A DNA stretch of 64,000 bases from Porites lobata (Eukaryota > Cnidaria > Anthozoa > Scleractinia > Poritidae): contig CALNXK010000043.1 of assembly GCA_942486035.1 (NCBI GenBank), positions 672,501-736,500 on the forward strand, given 5' to 3'. Positions 48,310 through 58,946 of this stretch are shown here, piece after piece. The notes beneath the pieces are model-generated. The model made no database searches, was not told the DNA's origin, and saw only the letters and a list, made by a program, of their open reading frames with translations. Position 1 is the first letter of the stretch. Every line of letters begins with the position of its first letter. A program made the translations under genes and the position numbers.

Positions 48310-48456
48310 GCCTGCGAAAACATCCGTTCCTCCTCGCTCTTCGTCGCTCGGGACGTTTCGCGCGGGACGTTTCGGGACGTTTCGCGCGTTTCGCGTTCCT
48401 CCGCGCGAAACGTCCCCAGCGGCGAAGAGCGAGGAGAAACGGATGTTTTCGCAGGC
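48310..48456. mobile_element. 147-bp foldback (hairpin) element
   Basis: Nearly complete palindrome. The arm GCCTGCGAAAACATCCGTT from 48310 pairs with AACGGATGTTTTCGCAGGC ending at 48456. The stems continue inward through CTCGCTCTTCG/CGAAGAGCGAG and GGGACGTTTCGCGCGG/CCGCGCGAAACGTCCC. GGGACGTTTCG recurs inside the loop. Confidence 0.85.
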
Positions 48457-49131
48457 CAGGTTTTTTACCGCCTCGCCGTGCACAGCAAACCCAACAACAG
48501 ACCGGAAAATACAAAATAGGAAGCTTCAAAGAGACCGTCTTCGTTTCGTCATTTTCTCATTAGCAATTTTCAACCATTGTGCTCTGACAATGAAAAATAT
48601 GGACCAAACCTAGTATTGGATGGAGGAAAGACTTTCCTCCCATCCGATCCTTTCCCCGACTCAAGAAAGAGGCCCTGCCAGAGGTAGGGGGGCCCATTTT
48701 GGCCTTCTTTGGCAAAGTGATGTCCCTCCCAGCGTGACCTCAGCTTTAACTTGCCTTAGAACAAGTCAGGACGGGAGGGGAGGTTAGGAAAACGAAGAGT
48801 ACACAGGCTAGTGCTGGGGAAACGGCCTGAAGCTTACTTACAGTAGTTTCCAGTTTTTCGCTTTAAAGCAAATCTTTTTGATGATGCAGCGGAACGACTT
48901 TTTGAGTGAAGCGATTAGACATCGTTTCTACAACAACCTCTCTTTCCCCTGAGATTTTCCCTCCTTCGCTCTCTAACTCCTTTCGAGGTCCTTTCGTGGG
49001 TAAACGAAACAAGGAATAAATTGAGGGATGTTGCGAAAAGATTACTGTTGAACAACCTTTAATAAGTATGCAGTAGTTGCAAGAGAGATGTCAATACAAT
49101 GAACAATCGATCTAATTTGTTTGTACTCAGT

Positions 49132-49137
49132 TTTATT
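49132..49137 (-). terminator. Polyadenylation signal of the DED/NHL gene
   Basis: TTTATT on the plus strand, AATAAA on the coding strand, about 285 bases after the stop codon at 49421. It is the first canonical signal downstream of the gene on its strand. Confidence 0.5.
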
Positions 49138-49420
49138 GAGGGGTTTAGATCGTCTTAAAACATAGAGTCAATTCAGGTAGATTTACCAGGAGTATGTGAA
49201 TATGTTCTAGCGGAAACATCCACCTTTTGAGGCTTACAGTGGTTCTCGATGATATCAAATGCGACTGAAACTAATCATGGGTTTATATTACTTGAAGAGC
49301 GAGCGATCGATCTCACGGTTTATGAATCTAAAATCGACTTTTGTTTTCAAACCCTTGTGCCCAAATCGTGGGTGTGTTGTGTATTACTTGGCACCTAACT
49401 TCACTCTTTTTGAAATGTGA

Positions 49421-52400
49421 CTACGTAAAACATGTTATTCGATGATTGCCACTGTCTGCAACTATCACGTGACCGCAACGATTGACAGCTACTGCATACG
49501 GGGTATCCAAGCAGCCGGGACTTGAACCCAACCTTCCAAAACTAGTGATGAAATTTCCCTCTGGATCAATCACTTGAATACGGTGATTCAAGCTATCAGC
49601 TACTAGAATATTTCCCACGTTATCTACAGCTAGTCCCCTAGGGTTCATTAATTGATCTTTTCCAGCCCCGCTTCGACCGATGACTGTAAACGACTTTGAA
49701 TATTCACGAAAGAGTTTAAGTTGATGTCTCTCGCATTCCGAAATGATGACGTCATTCGATTTTGTGACGGCTACACCGCTGGGATACTGCAGATACATGG
49801 AACCGCCAATGAAGCCGAGGAAATGTCCGTCGATTCGAAATTTCTGTATTCTGTGATTTGGTCTGTCCGCCACTAGAATATTTCCATCGCGGTCTAGGGT
49901 CAAAGCAGATATTTCTGGACGTTTGTCCTTTTTACTGTAGACTGGAAGAAAATTATGGGACAGGGCACCATCGGAGCTAAAAACTTTAATTATCTGAGAA
50001 TCTGTAGCTACAATATTCCCTCGTTTATTAACGTCAATAGCCACGGGTCCCGTGTTTCCGAATTCGATTGGTTGGCGAATTAGTTCCCCAACAGGGTCGA
50101 ACACTAAGACACGACAGTTATTGCGGTCAGCGGCATAGATGTGCCCTTTGTAGCTTGCTACGCAGCATGGGAAGTCGAACTGAAGAGGGACACTGCGCAT
50201 GCCCGGAGAACCAAGAGAATAGGAATTTTCGGGAAGAACATCAGAGTATTTCAGCACCTGAAAATAGAATAACTCAGGTTAAATTTCGTTACGTATCTGA
50301 ATACATCTTATTATTATTATACATTGTAACCTCTGTCTGTCTTCGTATTGGCTAAGAACCTGCAGCTAATTTTGAATCAGCGCAACCTACAGATTAGTTA
50401 GTTATCTGCTAGCAGATTACTCACTAATCTGTAAGTTGCGCATGCAATGTATGATTCAGTGTCTAACTAAAGAGCAACGTGTGTTCCTGTGATGATGTGT
50501 TTGTCGTTATTTTCGTGAAAACAATGTATAATAAAGCAATTATTAGATTCGGTTTTTGTGATGTCCAGTTCCAGATATCACAAAAACCTCATCCAATAAT
50601 TGTTTACAATATGAAATAAATGCCTGAGCAAGGTAAATAACTGCAGTTTATGCAGTTTATCCTATTTATTCTTCTTACAGGAAGCTGTCAAACGAACGCG
50701 CTCTAAGCCAGTGCGCATGTTTGTGTGCATTCGCCACTTTAGAAACGAGATGGAGACTGGGCCAAGTTGACTTTCTCAAAGACTTCTGGGATTGTTACTG
50801 GTTACATACTGTTGCTGTGTTGTTCAACACAGTAACGTTACTTTTTATCGAGTATTGAGCCTCACCTTTGATTTTGGCTTGTTAACTGTCTCTAACCTCC
50901 ACAATGGAATTTTAAAAGCTTTATTAGCAATTCCGTCTCCCTTGGTTCGCTCCAGCTCGTCTTGTGTTTCCTCGACTTGATGTTGAAGATCAAATAATTC
51001 AAACTCGTTTTGCCGAATTTGCTGTTTCAATTTCCTAACGTCTTCTATCGTCTCCAAAATAATTTGATCAACTCCAGCTAGCTCTTTGGTTTTAAGAAAA
51101 ACTGCCTCGCTACACTGTCGAACATAACTTCGTCTTTCCAACAGCTGTTTTCGAGTATCATCCACAGACTTGATAGTTTTATTTAGTGTTTCTTGTTTTT
51201 CATCTTTTTGTTTACTAAGAGTCTCTATTGTCCTGTTCGCCTTTTCTTTAGAGTGTTTATTCAAAACACTTTCAAAGACGTTTTTTCTCGTATCTACCTT
51301 TCCCCACGATTTTTCTTGGAATTTCTTCTCTTTTGCTCCTAACAAACTCTGAATTTCTTTGAGTTCCTTTTCCTGTGCCTCAAGCATGGCTTCGTTTTCT
51401 TGTGCTCTATCTTCAACAACACTCCTTTCTTGTATCGCCACTTCCCGCTGTTCTGTGATGCTGTCGATAGCTTCCTGACCAACAATTATTATTTCTTTCT
51501 GCGTGTCAACCAACATTTGTTTCTCTTCCAATGACTTTTTTAAATCCTCGCCTCTTGCGGCACAGTTCGCCAAATCTTCCAGCTGTCTTGTCATTAGCCT
51601 TTGCAGAGCGTTTATCCTGCGAGTCTTTAGGGCACTGTGATCACCTAATTCAAACACAAATAGATAGCTACGTTACTAACACTTGTTCTTTTGAAAACCC
51701 TCACTGCCTGAAGATTGAGTTAGAACAACTTTGCCTAGCGAAAAAAAGTATCGGCACTGTAGTGTCCTGCATGCTAAGCTGATACACTCTTTTTTTTCTA
51801 TAAGAATATATTTTATAAGAATATCGAGGCTGAAATTTGCGAAATCTTAAGAATACTTTAAGAATAAACTCCAGGCTGAGATTTTGAAAAGGATATAATT
51901 TCGTGTGGTGAAAATCTGTAAATACAATACAAATATACGTTTTTAATTTATTCCTTTCTTTAAACGGCAAAACTAGCTAACTATATTTAACAAAACTATA
52001 ATTGATACCTTAATATATTCTGAAACGGAAATGTCATAAGCTATTACTAAGAATAATACAAGAATATTTACAGCCTAAAATCGGCGGAAAAATAAGAATA
52101 TTCAGCCTGGCCCGGGAAAACAATATTCTTATAAAAAAAAAAGAGTGTAGCTGCCAATTAAAGGTAAAATCACCTTATGTAAAGGACAGTCAACAGTTCC
52201 ACAGTGAAGTAATTAGTAAATAACAGTACAGTTCATCTGTTTCATTCGGTGAATAGCCACACTTAGGGATTAATCCACAAATTTAGAATTGCACTGTGCA
52301 GCTAGCGTGCGCCAAATGGATCTTTTTAGAAAGATTTAATTTAGAGACTGAAAAGCAACAACCGACCGATTTTAATAAAAATGAAAGGCAATGCGTAGTA

Positions 52401-53277
52401 GCACGCCAGTCTATTTGAACTGGCAATTTAGATTACTGACTAAGAAGTTACAGAACCATATTGATTCCTAAGCGAGCAGTTAGGTCGTAAAATTCTGACC
52501 ATTTGCTATCATATGATCGGCACCCGCAGACTGAAAAGTTAAAACCGGCTTACTTACCAGCTTACTTACTAAAAAAATAAAGTCATGAAAGATATTAATC
52601 ATCGTGGATAAAATCTATAAACGGTTTAGTTTTATCGTTTGTCTCACCACCAAAGAAAAGTACTGTCCGATAGATTTCATAAGAATGATCACACTAAAAG
52701 AATAAAATCTTCCGAGGATAATTAACAACAAATCATGCGGGAAAGTAAATATTATTCATTATATTCACTTTTGTAATTGCAACGCTATTTGAGCTTATTG
52801 TCTTGAAATCGACACGGATGAGTGTAAAGTGATTAAGTATTTTTTCCCATACTTGTCAGTTAAATGCCTACATATTCTCACTCACCAAAGTCTAAACGGG
52901 TATGAGTGATCAATGTAAGATTGAAACAGAAACTCAGCTTTATATTATTTTATAACTGTACCTTCTTTAGATTGACCATTCATAAGATGCATTGCTTGCT
53001 TGTACTCATCTAGTAGATCTATCAACGAAGGCAGTTCGCAGTCTTGCAATAGTTTTCGCAAGAAGGACAGCTTTTTCTCGGTAACTAGACCGCGGTCTTG
53101 TAGAATGTGAATCAAATCGAAGCCACCTTTTAGTTTACCTAGCAGTTCTTTGTTGACATGTCCGCGAAGTGAAATCTTAATCTTGTGTATATTTTCGCGA
53201 CTGAGCTGACTGGAAATTGTTCCTAGCAAAATGTTAAACGGTGAAATATGGTTGCGTTCAGGCACAACGTACGCCAT
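49421..53277 (-). CDS. Death-effector-like domain / coiled-coil / NHL-repeat protein
   Basis: Three coding exons on the minus strand, 53277-52962, 51644-50866 and 50257-49421 (phases 1 and 0; GTACAG, GTGAGG; TTAG, TTTCAG), give 643 residues. Residues 12-92 match a six-helix death-effector fold (SPFNILLGTISSQLSRENIH; GGFDLIHILQDRGLVTEKKL; SFLRKLLQ); the RxDL part of the usual charge triad is not obvious. Residues about 110-345 are a long coiled coil rich in E, K and Q. Residues 366-643 form six NHL blades, for example GLAVDNVGNILVADSLNHRI and AVAVNRCGHVIVADSGNHRI. No RING or B-box is present. DED proteins recruit caspases or adaptors through like-like contacts, and NHL propellers bind RNA or protein. 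A cytosolic adaptor or sensor is likely, by inference. The ATG at 53275-53277 is the first in the exon. Confidence 0.85.
50373..50458. repeat. Inverted repeat in the DED/NHL gene intron
   Basis: TGAATCA...GCGCAACCTACAGATTAGT at 50373-50398 pairs with ACTAATCTGTAAGTTGCGC...TGATTCA ending at 50458, with a loop of about 25 bp. It lies in the intron 50258-50865. Confidence 0.7.
50537..50602. repeat. Second inverted repeat in the same intron
   Basis: Arms of 26 bp (50537-50562 and 50577-50602) match at 23 positions after complementing. The core is GGTTTTTGTGAT/ATCACAAAAACC and the ends are CAATTATT/AATAATTG. The loop is 14 bp. Confidence 0.7.
51783..52149. mobile_element. 367-bp TIR element flanked by TA (mariner-like MITE)
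   Basis: The outer ends read TACACTCTTTTTTTT and their complement AAAAAAAAAAGAGTGTA, then TATAAGAATAT against ATATTCTTATA. The sequence TA at both outer edges would fit a Tc1/mariner TA duplication. The interior has repeated AAGAATA words and no coding frame. It lies in the intron between the DED exon and the coiled-coil exon. Confidence 0.7.
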
Positions 53278-53925
53278 GGGTCAAAATTCCGTCGACGCTT
53301 TTCTGCGACGACCAAAACAGCTGAGAAAACGCGTGGTAGACAAGCAGTTGCTAGGATTGTTAAGTCTGTTTAGGTAGTTTATTTTTCCTATTGACTGAAA
53401 AGTTAATTAAGTGCATCTTTTGTTAACGAGCAATTAATTGCGCTCAGGTTAATCCACTGCATTGAACTAGACAAAGGAATGCCGAGGCATCATACAAACT
53501 TCTTGCGAAATGATTGGCCTTAATTCGAGAAAATAAGCATTTTTTCATTAACTTTTTTACATCTACGCACAAGCATAAAAATAAAAAGTTACTGAAAATT
53601 AGTATCTTTGACTTAACTGGGGACTAAAAACTTCAAGGAAACCTACAAATCTTATTGTTACTCATTGTTTGCTATACCTAGCGTATGTGAATCTTAATTT
53701 ATTTGATCTAATCACTCAGCTTTCTTAGTCTACGAATGGTGTTTGCTTTTGATTTGGTACGAATACGTATACGTACAACTGGCTCAGCCACGGTATCGAG
53801 CCTTACTCCTTGCAGTTAGGTTATAATCCCTATATTTTTTTTTTCAACACATGAGACTGGCTTAAAAGCATCGACTACTGAGTTAAAGTGACCGGTGATC
53901 TGCTTGGTCACTTCACATAAGACAA

Positions 53926-54115
53926 TCCGGAATATGGGAAATTTTTGCTTTTGGAATCAGAAATCCTGGGCTTTGGAATGTGGAATCCCGAATACAGCTC
54001 AAGGAATCCGAATCCCACCAACGATTGGAATCCGAGATCCAAGTTCCACAAATAAAGAATCCGGAATCCAGTATCTGGAGTCCAGAATCCACGGCGTGGA
54101 ATCCGGAATGTAAGA
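53926..54115. repeat. Degenerate GGAATCC-rich repeat
   Basis: GGAATCC, GGAATCCG and CAGAATCC words recur about a dozen times within 190 bp at irregular 10-20 bp spacing. Old satellite-like DNA between the NHL gene and the next gene. Overlapping short open frames come from the repeat. Confidence 0.75.
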
Positions 54116-54814
54116 CTGTCTTGGATTCTCTTACATGGGGCGAGCTTGGAGTAAAAACAATATACGAAAGGTGTCAGTTTTTTCTTTCCCGGTCCTTCGT
54201 GCGATACTACAATTTATTTTACAGTAACAGCGGCTTGATAAAGGGCTGACTGGCATTGGAATCCATATCCCTTGTCACAATCTCAGTTATAATGTGGGAG
54301 GTGTAACATAAACAAAAATAATAAAATAAAATAAAGTATTTTATGCCAGAAACATTAAAAGTGCAAAAGAAATTCATCATCAAGTGACGCGTAAAACAAG
54401 AATTCAACAATGCCTTAGTGCGTATAAATTCACATAGAGTACAGAATCTATGGTTCTGATAAAGAAACAATATCGTAAAGATCAGTGATCGGATCGCATT
54501 CGTTCCAGATTAGAGGTGCTTGGGAGTGATATGCGACAACGAACGGGGCGCGCTACGGACAAGATAGAGGAATTAAATTATACATACATCAAATCATAAC
54601 TCAGTTATGAAAATGCTGGTCGCAGAGAGAAAAAAAAAATACTCAAACAGATAATTAAAAGGTGAGCAGTTTTCAATGATTTTTCTATTTACGGTTATAA
54701 GTGGAATTAGCTTAGCTAGTGTTGCAGTAGTCTGAGTCCCAGTCCTCTTTCTTCCATCCTGGCCAAAACGTTTGGGACAGTTTGTTTTTCATGTAAGGAA
54801 AATGCAATCCAAGT

Positions 54815-54940
54815 GGATCATTATACATTTCTGGGAAACTGCTCACCTACCCCTCCCCTAAAAAAGAAGTAAATGTTAATTTTGGCTTAGGGGAGGGGTA
54901 GCCTGGTAGGTGGGCAGTTTCCCAGAAACGTATGATGATC
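54815..54940. mobile_element. 126-bp inverted-repeat element
   Basis: The left arm GGATCATTATACATTTCTGG...CTACCCCTCCCCTAA (54815-54861) and the right arm TTAGGGGAGGGGTAG...CAGTTTCCCAGAAACGTATGATGATC (to 54940) are complementary with few mismatches. The loop is about 30 bp. I recall similar inverted repeats in coral sequences; not checked. Confidence 0.75.
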
Positions 54941-55011
54941 TATTCAAGTAAACCACCCCTCCCCCCTCCTCCCTAGACGATGTTGGGTGTTACAAGTCAA
55001 ACATCTTTTAC

Positions 55012-55145
55012 ATATCTTTCACACGTTATTAGACTACGCGTGTCGCCTTTTCTCGCGTGGGGTGATTTTCACGCGCGCTTGCGTTTCGCTCGCTCTACTA
55101 TCCCTGAGGAAAAATGGGGGACTACTCGTAGTCTAACACGTTATG
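55012..55145. repeat. Imperfect inverted repeat, probable MITE
   Basis: CACACGTTATTAGACTACGCG near 55018-55040 is answered by ACTACTCGTAGTCTAACACGTTATG near 55114-55145. GACTACG/CGTAGTC and the CACGTTAT word form the ends. Between them is a GC-rich stretch with CGCGCGCTTGCG. Boundaries are approximate. Confidence 0.45.
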
Positions 55146-55632
55146 GACTTCAACGTTGTTCAGGGTCTGGAGGGGTGGGGTGGTTGGGGGCGAAATCTTA
55201 AGGTCGTGTTTATGAGAGTGTATTGCATTGCCGGTTAGCTGCAAACTCCATACAAAAACACATTAAAAAAGGGAGGTCTCCCAAAACCTTTTTTCCAGCA
55301 TTGTAGGTCTCGCGGAAGACCGAGTCCGGCAGCAACGCAAGCTAGAATTACCTTTGAATACGTGTATATTGCATGGCGTCATTGCTCAACGTTCGGTAAT
55401 AGATTTGATTTATCACTATATTGGTTTATAATAGTGGTTATTATTATTCAGATTGAAAGTATTATCATTGCCAACAAACAAAGACCCCTCAGCTTAACGA
55501 CGAACGACGATAGAAGGCTAATAATTACTCCTCAACACATACTCGCTTCTTATTAATATCATCAGTTTCTGCGACAGTTCTCGCTTGTTTTGTTCATTTG
55601 CTAGGGCACATTATATTTTATCTTATTCTTTT

Positions 55633-56667
55633 TTATGTCCAGGCATTCACCGGTATTTTTTTGTTAATCACATTAGCGCTACCATTTATCAAGCTCTCTT
55701 GTCTTCCCAAGCGCGCAAGATCTCCTGTGTTTTGTGCTGAACTAACTGAGCGAGTTCTTTGACGACTTTCGTTGCCGTTCAAATCTTGTTTGTTCGTCGC
55801 AAGTGTCGACAAAACTATCTTATTCTCTCCTTCGTTGTTATTATCCGCAGATTCATAGCCTGGTGTCCAAGGAATCAACTCGAGCGGCTCAATACTCTTT
55901 AGAAAAGTATTAACGGCTTGACGCTGAAAATGAAGCTCTTTTTCTCTCACGCGACGAAAATACTCCAAATCTATCTCTACATTTGTCGGAGCTCTACGGC
56001 GCTGTTTTTGGCTGATTTGTTTATCGCGAACATCACCACGAACATTGCTTTGCAGTGAGCTAAACTCGGGAACTTTGTAGTAAGACGTTCTAGCTGGCGC
56101 ACTGCGAGCGCGATTTAATCTTTGAGTCACTGTCTTAAGTTGTCTTTCCCACATTCTGTTCCTTTTCTCCAAAGCGGTCATAGGTCTTGGGGGCATGTCT
56201 AACCATGCATTAGCCGTGTAACTATCGCTGTAGAATACCCCTCTGCTCTCTTGGGGTGGTTCGCATGATTTTGCTCTTCTGAATTTTGGCAATGGAGGTT
56301 TCGGACTCGCACTTAAACAACGCAACTGTCTGAGAGACATCCTTGCTTCGTTGTCGTCAGGATTTCTACCTTGCCTTTCTCTCAACTCTTTCGCTCGCCT
56401 GTGATTGCCATCTAAACTCTCTTTTACTTTGTCGTGATTTTTCGCAATGTCCACACTTGCAGAGAGCTTGCGTTGAAATCGGTGAACAACAAGTCGTTGG
56501 TCGGATGAGATCCTCGACACCCTTTGTTGTTCTTGTTTATCCAAACAGTCCAGCTCTTTCTTAAGCTGAATCTCTTCCTTCCAGTTGGCAGAGTGAACTT
56601 TCTGAGATTTTTCAGAACTTCCTGGTCCAGCTTTCTGTCTATCGATATAACTTGCGAAGTGGATCAT
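55633..56667 (-). CDS. Hypothetical basic protein, single exon, 344 residues
   Basis: An uninterrupted frame on the minus strand from ATG at 56665-56667 to a stop at 55633-55635. I do not recognise it. The product is very basic and polar, with predicted helical stretches (WKEEIQLKKELDCLDKQEQQ; TALEKRNRMWERQLKTVTQR; DLEYFRRVREKELHFQRQAV), several RSAP/RSVS-type serine-arginine motifs and no signal peptide or membrane segment. Its length and lack of stop codons against AT-rich surroundings argue that it is real. It shares its strand with the DED/NHL gene, about 2.4 kb upstream of that gene's start. A cytoskeletal or ciliary role would be a guess. It could also be the last exon of a longer gene, but no convincing upstream exon was seen. 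Confidence 0.65.
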   Translation of the reverse strand: MIHFASYIDRQKAGPGSSEKSQKVHSANWKEEIQLKKELDCLDKQEQQRVSRISSDQRLVVHRFQRKLSASVDIAKNHDKVKESLDGNHRRAKELRERQGRNPDDNEARMSLRQLRCLSASPKPPLPKFRRAKSCEPPQESRGVFYSDSYTANAWLDMPPRPMTALEKRNRMWERQLKTVTQRLNRARSAPARTSYYKVPEFSSLQSNVRGDVRDKQISQKQRRRAPTNVEIDLEYFRRVREKELHFQRQAVNTFLKSIEPLELIPWTPGYESADNNNEGENKIVLSTLATNKQDLNGNESRQRTRSVSSAQNTGDLARLGRQESLINGSANVINKKIPVNAWT

Positions 56668-57561
56668 TTTGGGTAATCAAAGCACCATACCGACCCTTCA
56701 GTAATATCAGTAGACTGACTTAACAATTTATCCCCAACAACTGAACAACTGTATGTTTAGCTTAGACATTCGTAAACTGTACTTCCACGGGTCAAAACAT
56801 TAGAACAAAAGATGTAAGGCCCAAATTAGCATTACTTTGCGGGCACTAAGCCTTTTGTCATCCACGTACAATTTTGAAAGAACATGCAATTCGCTGATTG
56901 TTGTACCACGATTTTGGACGTAAGACATTTCAGATCCGCGATGTCCAGTGTCTCGACGTATCATGATTATGGTAAATAAACAATCCTTCTTCTAAATCAA
57001 CCTATTTGAATCCCAGCGAATCAGTAAATTAAGCAAAAAGTCTTTGTTGGTCTTCCACTGACTTGTCTTTTACCACATTCAGAAAAGTTTTCCGTTTCGC
57101 TTGTCACTTAATTGCGAACCGCTAACATGTTGAACACAGCAGATTAAAAACGCATGGCAACCGAGCGTTAAGCTCTTTGTGTACAAAATATTAGATTGGT
57201 TAGTGTAGTGCAGTGTTTGTTAAGTTCTTGTTAAAAAGTGTCAGGACGGTGAAATACTTCTGTCATTTGCATAATAAACCAGTGTCGGCAAAAAGCAATC
57301 GGTTGTTTTCTTGCTTCAGTTATTTACACAAAAGGACTACTTAGGAAATCTTATTTAATTCCAAAAGTCTTAACTCAACTAGCAGGTTTATTGGGTAAAT
57401 TAATTTTTGATGCTAATTTTCACGTTCTTCATCCACTCTCTGAAGAAACATTGAAGAACACTGAATAGGCAGTTCTTATTACTTTCTTTAAAACATCAAT
57501 GTCGTTAAAACAGTCGAATTTATTGGGTAACGCTGCAGTGTTATGACATCAGATTATAAAA

Positions 57562-57743
57562 TTATAGAGTGTTTTCACATGACGTCACGGCGGCCATATT
57601 GGTGTCCCAAAACAATGAAACGGTGGCTATGTTGGTGTTCCAAACCAATCCTCTGGGAGTTGAACTCTTTTCTTATGTAAAGGATTTCTTTGTTCCAAGA
57701 AATTTGCATAGATGCTGGCCACGTGAGTGAAAACACTCTATTA
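57562..57743. mobile_element. Harbinger-like MITE with TTA target duplication
   Basis: The ends TAGAGTGTTTTCAC (from 57565) and GTGAAAACACTCTA (to 57740) are exact inverted repeats, flanked on both sides by TTA (57562-57564 and 57741-57743). A 3-bp TWA duplication is characteristic of PIF/Harbinger elements. The interior has two near-copies of a GGCGGCCATATTGGTGTCCC-type word and no coding frame. Confidence 0.8.
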
Positions 57744-58686
57744 GTTTATCACCTAGCAACAGGAGTAAGGAAGAAAGGCCAGGCTACTAAGTACGTCAAC
57801 AGCACTCTCTCCTCCGCAGAGGCTCCCGTCCCGGGCTCCCGCTTGGATAATCTCCTAAAATAGAAATATTTAAAAAATAGTTAGCGTGCGGTATATCATC
57901 CCCTGTGCGCCTTCTTTTTTCCTTCTCGACAAAAAGGTCTTTGGGGAGACCTCTCTGTTTTGAAGACTAATGGGAAAATAATAGGGAGCCTCAGCATCGA
58001 CGACGGCAACGGCAGTGAAAACGTCACTTTTAAAATGAATTCCCGTTTTTCAAACACTGTCGCGCTTATTCCAGTTTGCTGAAAATGGCAAATGTAGGCG
58101 AATTTCCGTGGAGTTGTTTTCTTGAGGACCGCACTCAACTTTAGAGAGCGAAAAAGAAATTCGTCGTCGCTTGTTTACGTCCTCCGTAAACTTGCAATTA
58201 GGCATTTTCACGTCGTAGTCGTGCAAGGACGGTAAAGAAATGTTCAAAAAAGCGTGTTACACGTGCAAAGTTGTTGTTTTGCGTAATAAACCTATTGCTT
58301 TTTTGACGTCCTCGTTGCCGTCGCCGTCTTCGTTGCTAAAGCTCCCTAGTACTTCCCCAGGCATGACCTTCAGCGTTTTCTGTGGAACTACTCCGTTACT
58401 CCTAGGCTAGAGAGTTTGTTCACAGGCTACTCCTAGGCCTTCTGTTTTCGGAGTGGTTCTCACTAGGATGCAACGTCTTTTTCTTTCTGAAGCAACAGTG
58501 ATCTTTACATTACTAATTTAAAAAAGGAAAAGAATAGAAAAAGAATAATGAAAAAAGAATTTCACTCTTTGAGATTCATCTTTTCCATTCCAAAATTTCT
58601 AAGGACTGAGTGACGTCTTCCCACATCCACTCTGTGACCCCTTTCCGCAGTGAAAATGGCCTTTCTTACGTTTTAAAAAAATGGTT

Positions 58687-58752
58687 TTAGGGTTAGGGTT
58701 AGGGTTAGTGGTTAGGGTTAGGGGTTAGGATTAGGGTTAGAGTTAGGGTTAG
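58687..58752 (+). repeat. Interstitial telomere-like TTAGGG array
   Basis: About ten TTAGGG or close variants (TTAGTG, TTAGGGG, TTAGGA, TTAGAG) in a 66-bp stretch. Directly followed by a TIR element. Confidence 0.85.
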
Positions 58753-58760
58753 AATTGTAA

Positions 58761-58946
58761 TAGGCCATTTGCACGGTAACGTCATTTTACTACTACGAAA
58801 AGAATTCTTTTGGGTTTTATTTTGATATTTAAATTTGGTAGCCCCAGTGACTTTTCAATAACAGAAGCCCTAATTTGCGCAAGAAAGCAAAACCCTGAAG
58901 GATCGTGGTCACAGTAGTAAAATGACGCCATCATGCAAATGGTCTA
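58761..58946. mobile_element. 186-bp TIR element next to the telomere-like array
   Basis: TAGGCCATTTGCACGGTAAC...CATTTTACTACTA at 58761-58795 and its near complement TAGTAAAATGACGCCATCATGCAAATGGTCTA at 58915-58946 form TIRs of about 32 bp. They differ at a few positions. Non-coding interior. Confidence 0.75.

Larger units (their letters stand above)
44162..49131. other. Spacer between gene B and the DED/NHL gene
   Basis: Convergent spacer of about 5 kb between the gene B polyadenylation signal (+) and that of the NHL gene (-). It is AT-rich, with short unsupported open frames only. It includes the SINE-like repeat at 47085-47270 and the hairpin at 48310-48456, both listed separately. No conserved domain or splice-linked exons were found on either strand. 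Confidence 0.55.

Noticed and set aside
17783..58946. CRISPR-like arrays
   Set aside because: No direct repeats with regular unique spacers. The repeats found are inverted or tandem, and the DNA is eukaryotic.
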